Of a stretch of 64,000 nucleotides of DNA, positions 15,508 to 25,027 are shown one piece after another. The translations under genes and the position numbers were made by a program. Position 1 is the first letter of the stretch; the number at the start of each line of letters is the position of its first letter. The notes under the pieces were generated by a model that was not told the origin of the DNA, made no database searches, and saw nothing but the letters and a program-made list of their open reading frames with translations. Origin of the DNA: Silicimonas sp. (GTDB taxonomy: Bacteria > Pseudomonadota > Alphaproteobacteria > Rhodobacterales > Rhodobacteraceae); the NCBI GenBank assembly GCA_022824315.1, contig JAJEAC010000035.1, forward strand, positions 1 through 64,000, written 5' to 3'.

Positions 15508-17961
15508 ATGGCTCACAAAAGACAAATCGACCGCCTTCCCATCCCGCCAAAGGGTGCGAAGGTTCACAATGTGACCTGTCACTACTGCATCGTCGGATGC
15601 GGATACAAGGCCTACACCTGGGATCGCAACAAGCAGGGCACGGCAACTGACAACGCTCTGGGGATCGACCTGAGCGAACAGCAAGGCGCAGATGGCACGT
15701 GGTTGAAGCCGTCCAACTACAACATCGTCAAGCAAGACGGCAAGGACGTTCATCTGGCGATCTATGCGGACCAGGATTGTGTGGTGAATTCGGGCCTCGC
15801 ATCGGTGCGTGGCGCCAGGATGGCCGAGAACCGCCCGTCGGAGGTCACCGGTACGCAGCAGCAGCGCCTGACCGACCCACTGGTCTGGAAATACGGCACC
15901 TGGGTGCCCACGAGCTGGGACGATGCGCAAGATCTTGTCGCGCAAGTGACAGCCCGCGCGATCAAGGAAGGCTCGGAGGACGATCTGGTCGTGTCGATGT
16001 TCGACCACGGCGGTTCCGCCGGTGGCTACGAGAACACCTGGGGCACCGGCAAGCTCTATTTCCAGAGCATGAACATCAAGCACTGCCGGATTCACAACCG
16101 TCCTGCCTATAACTCCGAGGTCCACTCCTCCCGCGACATGGGCGTTGACGAACTGAACTACGGCTACAAGGACTATCAGGTCACCGACACAATCGTGATG
16201 TGGGGCGCCAACCCGCTGGAATGCCAGACCAACGTGTTTCTCAATCACATGAAGCCGGGCATGCAGAACGGCGCCAAGTTCATTCTCGTCGATCCGCGTC
16301 GCACGGTCACGCTCAATGCCGCCGAAGACATCGCGGGCACGGAAAACACCCTGCACCTTGCGATCAATGAAGGCACGGACATGGCGCTGGCCAATGCCAT
16401 CATGACGATCATCGTCGACAATGGCTGGACCGATGACGCGTACGTCGCCAACAACACCTTCCAGGACGGCATCGCGGTAGAGCAGGATGCGGCGCATCCG
16501 GCGGCGCTTGGCAGCCTGGATGAGGCGATGAAGTCGATCCGCATGTCGGCGGAGCAAGCTGCCGAAATTTGTGGCGTGTCCGCAGATGACATTCGCAAGG
16601 CGGCTTCCTGGATCGCGGAACCCATGGGTGGTGCGCGCGCGAAATGCATCATTGGCTACGAAAAGGGTGTCATTTGGGGCAACGACAACTACCGCACCGT
16701 TGGCTCGCTGGTGAACATCGGATTGGCGACAGGCAACATCGGCCAGGAAGGCGGCGGCGTCTGCCGGATGGGCGGCCACCAGGAAGGCTACTTCCGTCCG
16801 CCTGAGCCCTTCGTCGGCCGCCCGCCCACTTACATTGACCAGCTCCTGATCAATGGCGGCGGAAAGGTTCACCACATTTGGGCCTGCGACCACTACAAGA
16901 CCACCTTGAACATTACCGAGTTCAAGAAGGCGTACAAGAAGCGGGCCGACATGGTGAAGGACGCGATCGACGCTGCTGCAGGCGGCAGCCGCGAGGACAT
17001 GATCAACGCCATCGTGGATGCAGTGAATGCAGGCGGCCTGTTCGTGGTCGACGTTGACGTGATCCACACCAAGATCGGCCAGAATGCCCACGTGATCCTG
17101 CCAGCGGTGGAAGCGAACGAGATGAACCTCACCTCGATGAACGGTGAACGTCGTTTGCGCCTGTCAGAAAAGTACATGGACGGACCCGGCGTCGCGATGC
17201 CGGACTGCCTGATCGCGGCTGGCATGGCCCAAAACATGGAACGCGTGCTGCGCGCCATGGGCGACGATGCTTATGCCGACAAGTTCATGGGCTACGACTG
17301 GGAGACCGAGGAGGACGCCTTCATGGATGGCTACAACTCGGGCAACCCCGAAGTGACCTATGACCGTTTGCGCGCCATGGGTAACAACGGTGTTCAGGAA
17401 CCGGTGGTCGGCCATGAAAACGGCCAGCTGATCGGCACCGAGCGGCTCTATGCCGACGGCAAGTTCACCCGTCATGGCCGCGACGACATGAAGGCCCTGT
17501 TCTGCGCCTCCGGTTGGCGTGGCTGGCAAGCGGAAGGCAAGGCCGACGAGCAGGCCGCGCATCGGTTCTGGGTCAACAACGGCCGTGCGAACATCTTCTG
17601 GCAGAACTTGTTCCTCGACCAAGCCAATGACTTCGTCATGGACCGCTATCCCTATCCGTTCGTCGAGATGAATCCCGACGATATGGCGGATCTGGGTGTC
17701 GGCGCCGGAGACCTGGTAGAGCTCTACAATGGCAACGGTGCAACCCAGGCCATGGCCTATCCGACGCCGACCGCGAAACGCAACCAGGTGTTCATGGTGT
17801 TCGCGCACCCGAACGGGGCGCAAGGCAACATCATCAACCCCGGCGTGAACGAGCTGGTGCTTCCCGACTACAAGCACTGCTGGGCCGACATCCGCAAGAT
17901 CTCGGATGCGCCGGCTTCGGTAAAAGGCATCTCGATGAAGTCGAAGGAGTACACGGCTTAA
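15508..17961 (+). CDS. aioA: Arsenite oxidase large subunit (Mo-bisMGD, 3Fe-4S)
   Basis: 817 residues, in the normal range for AioA. Cys24, Cys27 and Cys31 in CHYCIVGCGYKAY ligate the 3Fe-4S cluster; a Ser near 99 (LASVRG) stands where a fourth Cys would be in 4Fe-4S relatives. The molybdopterin-oxidoreductase domains and the C-terminal dinucleotide-binding domain follow. It has no signal peptide and is exported with AioB. It oxidises arsenite to arsenate for detoxification or energy. A GAGGGGAGGA site precedes ATG 15508. No cytochrome c or moeA gene follows, unlike in several aio operons; instead there is a hairpin and an IS remnant. Confidence 0.96.
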   Translation: MAHKRQIDRLPIPPKGAKVHNVTCHYCIVGCGYKAYTWDRNKQGTATDNALGIDLSEQQGADGTWLKPSNYNIVKQDGKDVHLAIYADQDCVVNSGLASVRGARMAENRPSEVTGTQQQRLTDPLVWKYGTWVPTSWDDAQDLVAQVTARAIKEGSEDDLVVSMFDHGGSAGGYENTWGTGKLYFQSMNIKHCRIHNRPAYNSEVHSSRDMGVDELNYGYKDYQVTDTIVMWGANPLECQTNVFLNHMKPGMQNGAKFILVDPRRTVTLNAAEDIAGTENTLHLAINEGTDMALANAIMTIIVDNGWTDDAYVANNTFQDGIAVEQDAAHPAALGSLDEAMKSIRMSAEQAAEICGVSADDIRKAASWIAEPMGGARAKCIIGYEKGVIWGNDNYRTVGSLVNIGLATGNIGQEGGGVCRMGGHQEGYFRPPEPFVGRPPTYIDQLLINGGGKVHHIWACDHYKTTLNITEFKKAYKKRADMVKDAIDAAAGGSREDMINAIVDAVNAGGLFVVDVDVIHTKIGQNAHVILPAVEANEMNLTSMNGERRLRLSEKYMDGPGVAMPDCLIAAGMAQNMERVLRAMGDDAYADKFMGYDWETEEDAFMDGYNSGNPEVTYDRLRAMGNNGVQEPVVGHENGQLIGTERLYADGKFTRHGRDDMKALFCASGWRGWQAEGKADEQAAHRFWVNNGRANIFWQNLFLDQANDFVMDRYPYPFVEMNPDDMADLGVGAGDLVELYNGNGATQAMAYPTPTAKRNQVFMVFAHPNGAQGNIINPGVNELVLPDYKHCWADIRKISDAPASVKGISMKSKEYTA

Positions 17962-17986
17962 GCCGAAAACGACTTCAAGAACCCGC

Positions 17987-18008
17987 GGGCGGCCCGTCCG
18001 GGCCGCCC
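17987..18008 (+). terminator. Hairpin after aioA
   Basis: Perfect 9-bp stem GGGCGGCCC/GGGCCGCCC with loop GTCC, 26 bases after the aioA stop. There is no T tract, so intrinsic termination is uncertain. Confidence 0.5.
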
Positions 18009-18010
18009 GT

Positions 18011-18117
18011 CCCGCGCTCCTCGCCGCTCAGCACCACTTCCACCGCCTTGCTTCTCATCGAACCGCCTCCTGCGGCCGTCATCCGCAAGCGTGATGGCAA
18101 CTATTGTCACAGGAGAC
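18011..18117 (-). repeat. Right copy of the 107-bp inverted repeat (IS630-type end)
   Basis: Complement of this stretch matches 10726-10832 and contains the same transposase start (ATG complement at 18056-18058) with CAGGAGG before it. Only the first dozen or so codons remain. It points back toward the aio genes, mirror-image to the left copy. The remaining bases up to 18262 carry no gene. Confidence 0.85.
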
Positions 18118-18262
18118 CAGGACCATGACAGCCGACTAGGACGGGTGTTGACTGATCTATGACAGGCATGATCACCCTCCACTGGCCTGGCGGCGTCGGC
18201 TGCCATTGAGTCGCTTCGGCTGGCCTGCCATTGATGGACGGCACATTGTCAGGGAGCAGATC

Positions 18263-19087
18263 ATGACCAACGACGAATCCCGCCTATTCCCCCACGCGCA
18301 TCAGGACATCGAAACCGCCCGGGACGTTCCGGACACGCCACAGACAGTGTCACCCGCATACCGGCTTGCCTTCGCGGATTCCGACTTTCTCTGTCGTGAC
18401 GACCTTAGGCCAGTTCGCCTTCAACTCGAGCTTCTCAAGCCCGAGTTGCTGATGGAAGAATACGGCGTCAATTCTACCGTTGTCCTCTTCGGTGGAGCGC
18501 GCATCCCGAGTCCAGAGCAACAGGACAGAGTCGGTTCCGAGCCTCTCGCGGAACTCAGTCGGTATTACGAGGAAGCCCGAAATTTCGCCCGCATCATCAC
18601 TGAACGGTCGGCTGCAGGTTCAAGCGACGGCAAGAAGCACGTGATCGTCACTGGCGGCGGCCCGGGAGTGATGGAGGCGGGGAATCGAGGGGCAGCGGAG
18701 GCAGGTGGGGTGTCGATCGGGCTCAATATCGTGCTGCCGCATGAGCAGATGCCCAACGAGTACATCACGCCCGACCTCAATTTCAATTTCCACTACTTCG
18801 CTATTCGAAAGATGCACTTCCTGATGCGTGCAGCGGCCATCGCGGTCTTCCCCGGCGGGTTCGGCACCTTGGACGAGCTCTTCGAGACGCTGACGCTCAT
18901 TCAGACAGGGCGCATGCGGCCGGTGCCGTTCATCCTCTTTGGGAGCGACTTCTGGAAACGCATCGTCAATTGGGAAGCCCTCGCGGAGGCGGGCACGATT
19001 TCGCCGGACGATCTCGAGATCTTTCGCTTTGTCGAGACCGCTGGGGAGGCGGTGGCGGTGATGGATGGCTGGCCGCAGGACATGTAG
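18263..19087 (+). CDS. LOG family (TIGR00730) Rossmann protein
   Basis: 274 residues with the LOG signature: GGGPGVMEAGNRGA near 130-143 and PGGFGTLDE near 197-205. LOG enzymes hydrolyse nucleoside 5'-monophosphates to base and ribose 5-phosphate (cytokinin-activating or purine nucleotide salvage). ATG 18263 follows AGGGAGCAG and is preferred to TTG 18206, which lies next to the insertion-sequence end. It stands alone, without operon partners. The length exceeds small cytokinin-type LOGs and has an N-terminal extension of about 70 residues, so the exact substrate is unclear. Confidence 0.85.
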   Translation: MTNDESRLFPHAHQDIETARDVPDTPQTVSPAYRLAFADSDFLCRDDLRPVRLQLELLKPELLMEEYGVNSTVVLFGGARIPSPEQQDRVGSEPLAELSRYYEEARNFARIITERSAAGSSDGKKHVIVTGGGPGVMEAGNRGAAEAGGVSIGLNIVLPHEQMPNEYITPDLNFNFHYFAIRKMHFLMRAAAIAVFPGGFGTLDELFETLTLIQTGRMRPVPFILFGSDFWKRIVNWEALAEAGTISPDDLEIFRFVETAGEAVAVMDGWPQDM

Positions 19088-19297
19088 CGCCGTATGCGGT
19101 CCGAAAGGCCGGTGGCATTGCGGTTCCATGACGGGAATTCCGAGCCACGCATGCGCACGGAACTGCAGTGACGGACCGGACGCCGCCGTGTCGAACATTG
19201 CCTTCGAGAGCAGGGTTCGCCTGGGTGGCCGCGGGGCCGCAATGCCAGTCGCGGATGTTCCTTGCGTCAGTTGAATGCAGCATGAATGCGCCGCATC

Positions 19298-20488
19298 CTA
19301 TGTCAGTCCGGCCTCTTCGAGGACTTCTGCCCGGCTCTTCCGGGCCCGTTCGGTATCCGACTTGAGCTGGCCGCAGGCCGCCATGATGTCCTCGCCGCGC
19401 GGAGTGCGCACCGGCGAGGCGTAGCCGGCCTTGTGCACGATGTCGGCAAAGGCCTTGATCCGGGATTGGTCGGACCGTTCGTACGGCGCGCCCGGCCACG
19501 CGTTGAACGGGATCAGGTTGACCTTCGCGGGAATGCCCCGGATCAGCTTGACGAGCCGCCGGGCGTCCTCGTCGCTGTCGTTGACACCCTTCAGCATCAC
19601 GTATTCGAAGGTGATCCGCTCTGAATTCGAGAGCTTGGGATAGGCCCGCAGCGCGTCCAGGAGTTCGGCGATGTTCCAGCGCCGGTTAATTGGCACCAGC
19701 TGGTTGCGCACCTCGTCCGTCGTTGCATGAAAGCTGACCGCCAGCATGCAGCCGATCTCCGTTGCGGTTCGCGCGATTTCAGGCACGACCCCGCTTGTCG
19801 ACAAGGTGACCCGCCGTCGCGAGAGGGCAATGCCTTCACCGTCCATCACGATCTGCATTGCGTCGCGGACGGCATCGAAATTGTAGAGCGGTTCGCCCAT
19901 GCCCATCAGCACGACGTTTGACAGGAGCCTCGGACCCGTCTCGCCCGACCCGATGCCCGGCACCGGCCATTCGCCGAGATCGTCGCGCGCCAGCATGACC
20001 TGGCCCACGATCTCGTCCGGGGCCAGGTTTCTCACGAGTTTCTGCGTGCCGGTGTGGCAGAAGGAACAGGTCAGCGTACAGCCGACCTGCGAAGATACGC
20101 AGAGCGTGCCCCGATCCACTTCCGGTATGTAGACCGTTTCGACCTCGTGTCCTCCGGCGATCCTTACCAGCAGCTTGCGCGTGCCGTCGGCGCTGACCTG
20201 TCGGCGCACGACCTCCGGCAAGGAGATCACGAATCGCTCTTCCAGCATGGCGCGGTATGCCTTGGAGAGATTTGTCATCGCCGCGAAGTCGCGCACGCCC
20301 CAGTGATACACCCATTGCCAGACTTGGCGGGAGCGCATCCTCGCCTGCCGCTCCGGCGTTCCTGCCTGGACAAGCGTCTCGAAGAGCTTGTCCCACGTGA
20401 GCCCGACGAGATTGATCCGCGCGTCGCTCGAAAGCTCCTTGCGCGGGACGGTCAGGACATCAGGCGTTATCGGTGCGGGAGCAGCCAT
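19298..20488 (-). CDS. rlmN: 23S rRNA (adenine-C2)-methyltransferase RlmN
   Basis: 396 residues. Radical-SAM motif CTLTCSFC (Cys137, Cys141, Cys144) binds the 4Fe-4S cluster. The N-terminal RNA-binding helical domain and the downstream [10 protein letters not shown] and radical-SAM barrel segments match RlmN, which methylates A2503 of 23S rRNA and A37 of some tRNAs. The resting methyl-carrier Cys lies near the C-terminus ([16 protein letters not shown]). In Rhodobacterales it is commonly next to an IalB-type gene, as here, 188 bases upstream on the same strand. Start ATG 20488. Confidence 0.95.
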   Translation of the reverse strand: MAAPAPITPDVLTVPRKELSSDARINLVGLTWDKLFETLVQAGTPERQARMRSRQVWQWVYHWGVRDFAAMTNLSKAYRAMLEERFVISLPEVVRRQVSADGTRKLLVRIAGGHEVETVYIPEVDRGTLCVSSQVGCTLTCSFCHTGTQKLVRNLAPDEIVGQVMLARDDLGEWPVPGIGSGETGPRLLSNVVLMGMGEPLYNFDAVRDAMQIVMDGEGIALSRRRVTLSTSGVVPEIARTATEIGCMLAVSFHATTDEVRNQLVPINRRWNIAELLDALRAYPKLSNSERITFEYVMLKGVNDSDEDARRLVKLIRGIPAKVNLIPFNAWPGAPYERSDQSRIKAFADIVHKAGYASPVRTPRGEDIMAACGQLKSDTERARKSRAEVLEEAGLT

Positions 20489-20676
20489 GAATCGCGTTCC
20501 AAGGGTCAGGGCGCGGATATAGGTGATCCGGGCTCGATTGCCAAAGTCTTTCGGACGGTGCGCGGAACCTTGGCACTGAAGAGACCCGCCGATCCCGCCT
20601 GCGGGGCGGATTCGTGGATCGGGACAGACTGGCGCACCAGACAGGCTGTGTCGCCGTCAGTCGCGGACGGTCTGCG

Positions 20677-21210
20677 TCAGGACCCGCAGCGTCTCTCGGC
20701 GTCCTCGATCATCGCCGTCGCGCCGATCAGCGAAAACGTGTCCTTCGTCTGGGTTCCGCGGGTCGAACGTGCGGTCACGACCGCATCGGCGCCCCGCTTC
20801 ATGGCGGTCACGATCTTCCGATCCTCGGCCGGTGTCGCAGGCCAGGCATACTCGCCCTCGGTGAAGAGCTCGAACGTCGCGCCGTCGACTTCCAGCGTCG
20901 CGGTCGAGCCCTTCGCGAACGGGTACCCGCCCGTGAAGCTGACTTCTCCCGCCACGTTGCGCGCAGGTTGATACGTCACGAACAGGAGGATGTCGCCCCG
21001 GCGAACCGCCACCTCTCTGCCGCCGCGCGTGTTCACGGTCTTCTTGGGTGCCGTCACGGCCCAGCAAGCCTTTGGGTCGGTCCCCTCGAAGACCTGCCAG
21101 TCGGATGCTTCCGCCACACGAGTGCCCGCGTCCTGTGCAATCACGCTTCCCGCAAGGAATGCCGCCGCGACGGACAGTGCCAATGCGGAAAAAAAATGTC
21201 CTGTCTTCAT
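20677..21210 (-). CDS. Invasion-associated locus B (IalB) family protein
   Basis: 177 residues. A Sec signal peptide spans about 1-25 (hydrophobic FFSALALSVAAAFLAGS, cleavage after VIA). The rest is the IalB fold, with SDWQVFEGTDPKACWAVT and the GRGGxE-like basic strand typical of the family, and a conserved C-terminal Cys (RRCGS) that can pair with the Cys of KACW. IalB helps erythrocyte invasion in Bartonella, but in free-living alphaproteobacteria it is a periplasmic protein of unknown role. It is oriented with rlmN. Confidence 0.88.
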   Translation of the reverse strand: MKTGHFFSALALSVAAAFLAGSVIAQDAGTRVAEASDWQVFEGTDPKACWAVTAPKKTVNTRGGREVAVRRGDILLFVTYQPARNVAGEVSFTGGYPFAKGSTATLEVDGATFELFTEGEYAWPATPAEDRKIVTAMKRGADAVVTARSTRGTQTKDTFSLIGATAMIEDAERRCGS

Positions 21211-21362
21211 CGTGCCAATTTGCCTCCGGATCTATCCGCCCGATTCCTGCCCGTTGTCACAGGCGCGATGTTCCTGTCCAACGGGTCTCTAATAGCGTAT
21301 CTCAAGCTCTTGATGGAACCCCCTGCCTATAGAAATTCGCTGCGACCGAGCGGAGCCAACCC

Positions 21363-22355
21363 ATGACCCGACCCGTGCCGATGGTTGAGATCCTTCGAGG
21401 AGACCTCGTGGAATCCCGTCACGAGGGTCATGCCGCAATCGCAAGCGCCGACGGAAGGATCGCTGAGGCCTGGGGCGATCCGGGCACGATCATTCTCCCC
21501 CGCTCTTCAGCCAAGATGCTGCAGGCCTTGCCGCTTCTCGAAAGCGGGGCGGGCGCAGGCCTTTCGACCGAGCAACTGGCGCTTGCCTGCGCTTCGCACA
21601 GCGGAGAGAGGCACCATGTCATCCTGGTAAACCGATGGTTGGCGGATCTTGGCCTTGACGACAACGCTCTGCTATGCGGACCGCAGGCGTCGCGCGATCA
21701 TGAACATTGCCTCTGGATGAACCGTGTCGGCAAGGAGGTGACCCGCGTCTACAACAACTGCTCGGGCAAGCATGCGGGCTTTCTTACGCTTGCGAAGCAC
21801 CTTCATGCGGGACTTGACTATGTCGATCCGGAACATCCCGTGCAGCGCGCCGTGCGTCAGGCGATCGAGGAGACCTGCGACGAGGAAAGCCCGGGCTTCG
21901 GAATCGATGGCTGCTCTGCCCCGAATTTCGCGGTGAGCCTCGCAGGCCTCGCACGCGCCATGGCGCGAATTGCCGCTGCAGGAACGAGCGGCGACCTCCG
22001 TGACGTCGCGATGAAGCGGCTTGTCGATGCCATGATCGCGCATCCGCACCTGGTTTCGGGACGTGGCCGTGCTTGCGCGGCGCTGATGGATTCCGCAAAC
22101 GAGCCTTTGGCCGTCAAGACCGGCGCCGAGGGTGTTTACGTCGCGATTCTGCCGGAACGGCGGCTCGGACTCGCCCTCAAGATCGCAGATGGTGCTACCC
22201 GTGCATCCGAAGTCGCGATGGCGGCCTTGCTTGCACGGCTCGGCGCAATCAGCGAGAACCATCCCCTGCTCAACCGTGACATCCGCAACTGGGATGGGCT
22301 TTTCACCGGCAGCGTGCGGCCTGTCGCGGGCTTCGCCATGCCACGGGGAGGATGA
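21363..22355 (+). CDS. L-asparaginase, Rhizobium type (AnsA/COG4448)
   Basis: 330 residues of the R. etli-type asparaginase family, unrelated in sequence to E. coli AnsA/B. Hallmarks include CASHSGERHH near 79-88, NNCSGKHAGFL near 131-141 and GIDGCSAPNFAVSL near 179-192. It converts asparagine to aspartate and ammonia in the cytoplasm; there is no signal peptide. ATG 21363 is preceded by GCGGAGCC. A CoA-binding protein gene begins 6 bases after the stop, so the two are probably co-transcribed. Confidence 0.9.
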   Translation: MTRPVPMVEILRGDLVESRHEGHAAIASADGRIAEAWGDPGTIILPRSSAKMLQALPLLESGAGAGLSTEQLALACASHSGERHHVILVNRWLADLGLDDNALLCGPQASRDHEHCLWMNRVGKEVTRVYNNCSGKHAGFLTLAKHLHAGLDYVDPEHPVQRAVRQAIEETCDEESPGFGIDGCSAPNFAVSLAGLARAMARIAAAGTSGDLRDVAMKRLVDAMIAHPHLVSGRGRACAALMDSANEPLAVKTGAEGVYVAILPERRLGLALKIADGATRASEVAMAALLARLGAISENHPLLNRDIRNWDGLFTGSVRPVAGFAMPRGG

Positions 22356-22361
22356 TGGCAA

Positions 22362-22856
22362 ATGCCGGACAATAGCAGGGATTCGACTCTTCGTCATGTT
22401 CTTGAGGAGACCGGCACCATTGCCATGGTCGGCGCGTCTACGAACCCCGTCAGCCCATCTCTGTTCGTTGCGACGTATTTCAGTGGGCGAGGACGGCGAG
22501 TGATTCCGATCAATCCAAACCGGGTTGGCGAGACCCTGCTCGGCGAGCCGGTATTGGCGAGCATTCGCGACATTCCCTCGGATGTCAGGATTGACATGCT
22601 GGATGTCTTCCGAAGTTCCGACGCAGTGCCAGGCATTGTAGACGAGGCGCTTGTCCACCTGGTGCCCGGCCTCAAGTCCGTCTGGATGCAATACGGCGTG
22701 CGTCACGAAGCGGCAGCGGAAAAAGCGCGGGTGCACGGGCTGATCGTGGTTCAGGATCGGTGCCCCAAGGTCGAGCACATGCGCCTGTTCGGCGGACCGA
22801 ACCTTGCCGGCATCGGCGGTGTGCGCGTTGCGTCGAAACGGCCGGATGGCAGGTGA
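22362..22856 (+). CDS. CoA-binding domain protein (YccU type)
   Basis: 164 residues with a single CoA-binding Rossmann domain like the N-terminus of succinyl-CoA synthetase alpha: AMVGASTNPVSPS near 19-31, INPN near 47-50 and a GVRHEAA segment near 111. Stand-alone members such as YccU have no settled function. The gene directly follows the asparaginase gene. Confidence 0.85.
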   Translation: MPDNSRDSTLRHVLEETGTIAMVGASTNPVSPSLFVATYFSGRGRRVIPINPNRVGETLLGEPVLASIRDIPSDVRIDMLDVFRSSDAVPGIVDEALVHLVPGLKSVWMQYGVRHEAAAEKARVHGLIVVQDRCPKVEHMRLFGGPNLAGIGGVRVASKRPDGR

Positions 22857-22911
22857 AGAAAGGGACTTACAAGGAAAGGTCTGCACCGTTCCATGTTCCG
22901 CTCTCGCGGCA

Positions 22912-22929
22912 CGACGTTGTGCATTGGCA
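22912..22929 (+). repeat. 18-bp direct repeat, copy 1
   Basis: CGACGTTGTGCATTGGCA, repeated exactly at 23039-23056, 127 bases downstream, in the dapD leader region. Confidence 0.8.
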
Positions 22930-23038
22930 AAGACGCTGAAGGCATGGAATCGTTGCCGTGGCAACAGGTGTCGGGGACTGGCGCAGCTGGACGGCGAGAG
23001 GCGTTTTCATTGGCAACCTCACTGACCCGTCAACATCG

Positions 23039-23056
23039 CGACGTTGTGCATTGGCA
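23039..23056 (+). repeat. 18-bp direct repeat, copy 2
   Basis: Second exact copy of the sequence at 22912-22929. Nothing else identifies the unit as a known element. Confidence 0.8.
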
Positions 23057-23279
23057 TGGCGACGATTGGGCGGTCGAAAGATCGAGCAGGGCGAAAGCCG
23101 ATCTGCGTCCTGCGTGATGGTCCACACGAAAGTCCGATGTTCAGGACATGTGCACCCAACCGATGAAGGTTGGGCGCTTCCCATGCATCGACCTATCTTT
23201 GCAAGCTTCGAAGAAAGCGCCGTTGCCCTCTTCCCGGACAGGAGCTATGTCGCCGACAACAGCCACGCGAGGTAATCAG

Positions 23280-24107
23280 ATGTCCAACGCCCAGCTTGAA
23301 GCCGCAATCGAAGCGGCCTGGAACGCTCGCGACGAGATAACGCCCTCGACGACCGGCGAAACCCGTGACGCGATCGAGGACACGCTGACCGCGCTGGATG
23401 CAGGCACGCTTCGCGTTGCCGAACGCAGGGACGACGGCACCTGGCACGTCAACCAGTGGGCCAAGAAGGCCGTGCTCCTGGGCTTCCGCCTCAAGGAGAT
23501 GGAGCTTCAGGAAGGCAGCCCGCAGGGCGCCGCCTGGTGGGACAAGGTCGACAACAAGTGGAAAGGCTGGAACGGCAACAGGTGGAAAGCGGCCGGCTTT
23601 CGCGCCGTGCCCAATTGCGTCGTGCGCAGGTCCGCCTACATCGCGCCGGGCGTCGTTCTCATGCCGTCCTTCGTCAATCTCGGCGCCTATGTTGACGAAG
23701 GCACGATGGTGGACACCTGGGCGACGGTCGGTTCCTGCGCCCAGATCGGCAAGAATGTCCACCTTTCGGGCGGTGTCGGCATCGGCGGCGTTCTCGAACC
23801 CATGCAGGCAGGGCCAACGATCATCGAGGACAATTGCTTCGTCGGCGCCCGGTCGGAGGTGGTGGAAGGGGTCATCGTCCGCGAAGGCTCGGTGCTCGGC
23901 ATGGGCGTCTTCATCGGCCAGTCCACGAAGATCGTCGTGCGGGATACGGGTGAGGTCCTGTACGGAGAAGTCCCGCCGTACTCCGTGGTCGTCGCCGGAT
24001 CGATGCCATCCAGGAACGGCGTCAATCTCTATTGCGCGGTCATCGTGAAGCAGGTCGACGAGGGTACGCGTTCGAAGACCGGCATCAACGAACTCTTGCG
24101 TGACTGA
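23280..24107 (+). CDS. dapD: Tetrahydrodipicolinate N-succinyltransferase
   Basis: 275 residues, standard length. Helical N-terminal domain, then left-handed beta-helix hexapeptide repeats from about 110 ([15 protein letters not shown], then [16 protein letters not shown]) with the conserved [12 protein letters not shown] turn. It transfers succinyl from succinyl-CoA to tetrahydrodipicolinate in the succinylase branch of lysine and diaminopimelate synthesis. dapE lies 920 bases downstream with a HAD gene between. ATG 23280 begins the family N-terminus [11 protein letters not shown]; upstream in-frame codons lie in non-coding-like sequence. Confidence 0.96.
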   Translation: MSNAQLEAAIEAAWNARDEITPSTTGETRDAIEDTLTALDAGTLRVAERRDDGTWHVNQWAKKAVLLGFRLKEMELQEGSPQGAAWWDKVDNKWKGWNGNRWKAAGFRAVPNCVVRRSAYIAPGVVLMPSFVNLGAYVDEGTMVDTWATVGSCAQIGKNVHLSGGVGIGGVLEPMQAGPTIIEDNCFVGARSEVVEGVIVREGSVLGMGVFIGQSTKIVVRDTGEVLYGEVPPYSVVVAGSMPSRNGVNLYCAVIVKQVDEGTRSKTGINELLRD

Positions 24108-24294
24108 ACCTGTCGTCCGCGGCCAGAAGTTGCGCCTCGCACTCTCACATGCCAAACGCACAATGCGCCAACGATGGACATCAGGGTCCTGTCACCCAAG
24201 TCGCGCATGCCGTTCGCCCAAGATTGAACGGTCGGGGCACAGCGGGAGGCCCGAATGCGTCACGAAGCAGGGACGCCCCGGTTGGAGGATTGAC

Positions 24295-24930
24295 ATGACG
24301 GCGGTCTTTCTCGATCTCGATGGTACGCTCATGGAATCTCATCCCGGGATTCTCGCGTCCTTGCGCCACGCACTCGAATCCGCCGGCCATCACGCGCTTG
24401 CCGAGATCGACCTTTCCTGGATGATCGGACCACCGCTCGACGGGTCCCTTCGCAGGATGGGACTCTCCGATCCCGAACCGGTGATTGCCGAGTACCGGGC
24501 GCACTACCGCGAGACGGGCATGTTCAATGCACGGGTGTATGACGGCGTCCTGGACGCGTTGGACGCCCTTCGGAAATCCAGGGCGCGCCTTTACGTTGCC
24601 ACCGCCAAGCCTCATGTCTATGCCCGGCAGATCACGCGGCATTTTGGTCTCGCCAAACGCATGGAACGCGAATTCGGCCCGGAGCTCGACGGCACACGGC
24701 AATGGAAAGGCGACCTGCTGGCCTATGCGCTCGCCGAAACCGGCGAGACTGCGGCCAAGGCCGTGATGGTCGGAGACCGGGAGCACGACATCGCGGCCGC
24801 CAAGGATGTGGGAATGAAGAGTGTCGCGGTCAGTTGGGGATACGGCAACGAATCGGAGTGGCGCGATGCCGGGGCCGTAATCGATCGCCCGGACGCCCTG
24901 AAAGCGACGCTTGCGGGACTCGGGCTGTAA
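24295..24930 (+). CDS. HAD hydrolase, phosphoglycolate-phosphatase-like
   Basis: 211 residues. DLDGTL near 6-11 (motif I), a four-helix cap, TAK near 103 (motif II), Lys in QWKGD near 142 (motif III) and GDREHDIAAAK near 159-169 (motif IV). Closest in pattern to Gph/PGP-type phosphatases; substrate not determined. ATG 24295 follows GGTTGGAGGAT. An upstream in-frame ATG at 24100 overlaps the dapD stop but adds 65 residues with no family match. Confidence 0.88.
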   Translation: MTAVFLDLDGTLMESHPGILASLRHALESAGHHALAEIDLSWMIGPPLDGSLRRMGLSDPEPVIAEYRAHYRETGMFNARVYDGVLDALDALRKSRARLYVATAKPHVYARQITRHFGLAKRMEREFGPELDGTRQWKGDLLAYALAETGETAAKAVMVGDREHDIAAAKDVGMKSVAVSWGYGNESEWRDAGAVIDRPDALKATLAGLGL

Positions 24931-25027
24931 TCCGATGCACCGATTCCTCCACTTTCGTGTCGGCATGCGGCGCTGCCGCCCTGAAAGCGTGATTGCGACC
25001 GCGCGCGGCACAGGCTAGCCAAGGCGC

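Larger units (their letters stand above)
22857..23279 (+). other. dapD upstream region with direct repeat and hairpin
   Basis: 423 bases without a convincing gene. An 18-bp exact direct repeat, CGACGTTGTGCATTGGCA, occurs at 22912-22929 and 23039-23056. A 7-bp hairpin CCCAACC/GGTTGGG with a 6-base loop lies at 23155-23174. A TTG/ATG frame running into dapD exists, but the family start is at 23280. Confidence 0.5.

Noticed and set aside
14989-17091. Long minus-strand frame opposite aioB and aioA
   Set aside because: It mirrors the coding frame of a clear, motif-bearing gene in high-GC DNA and shows no family pattern.
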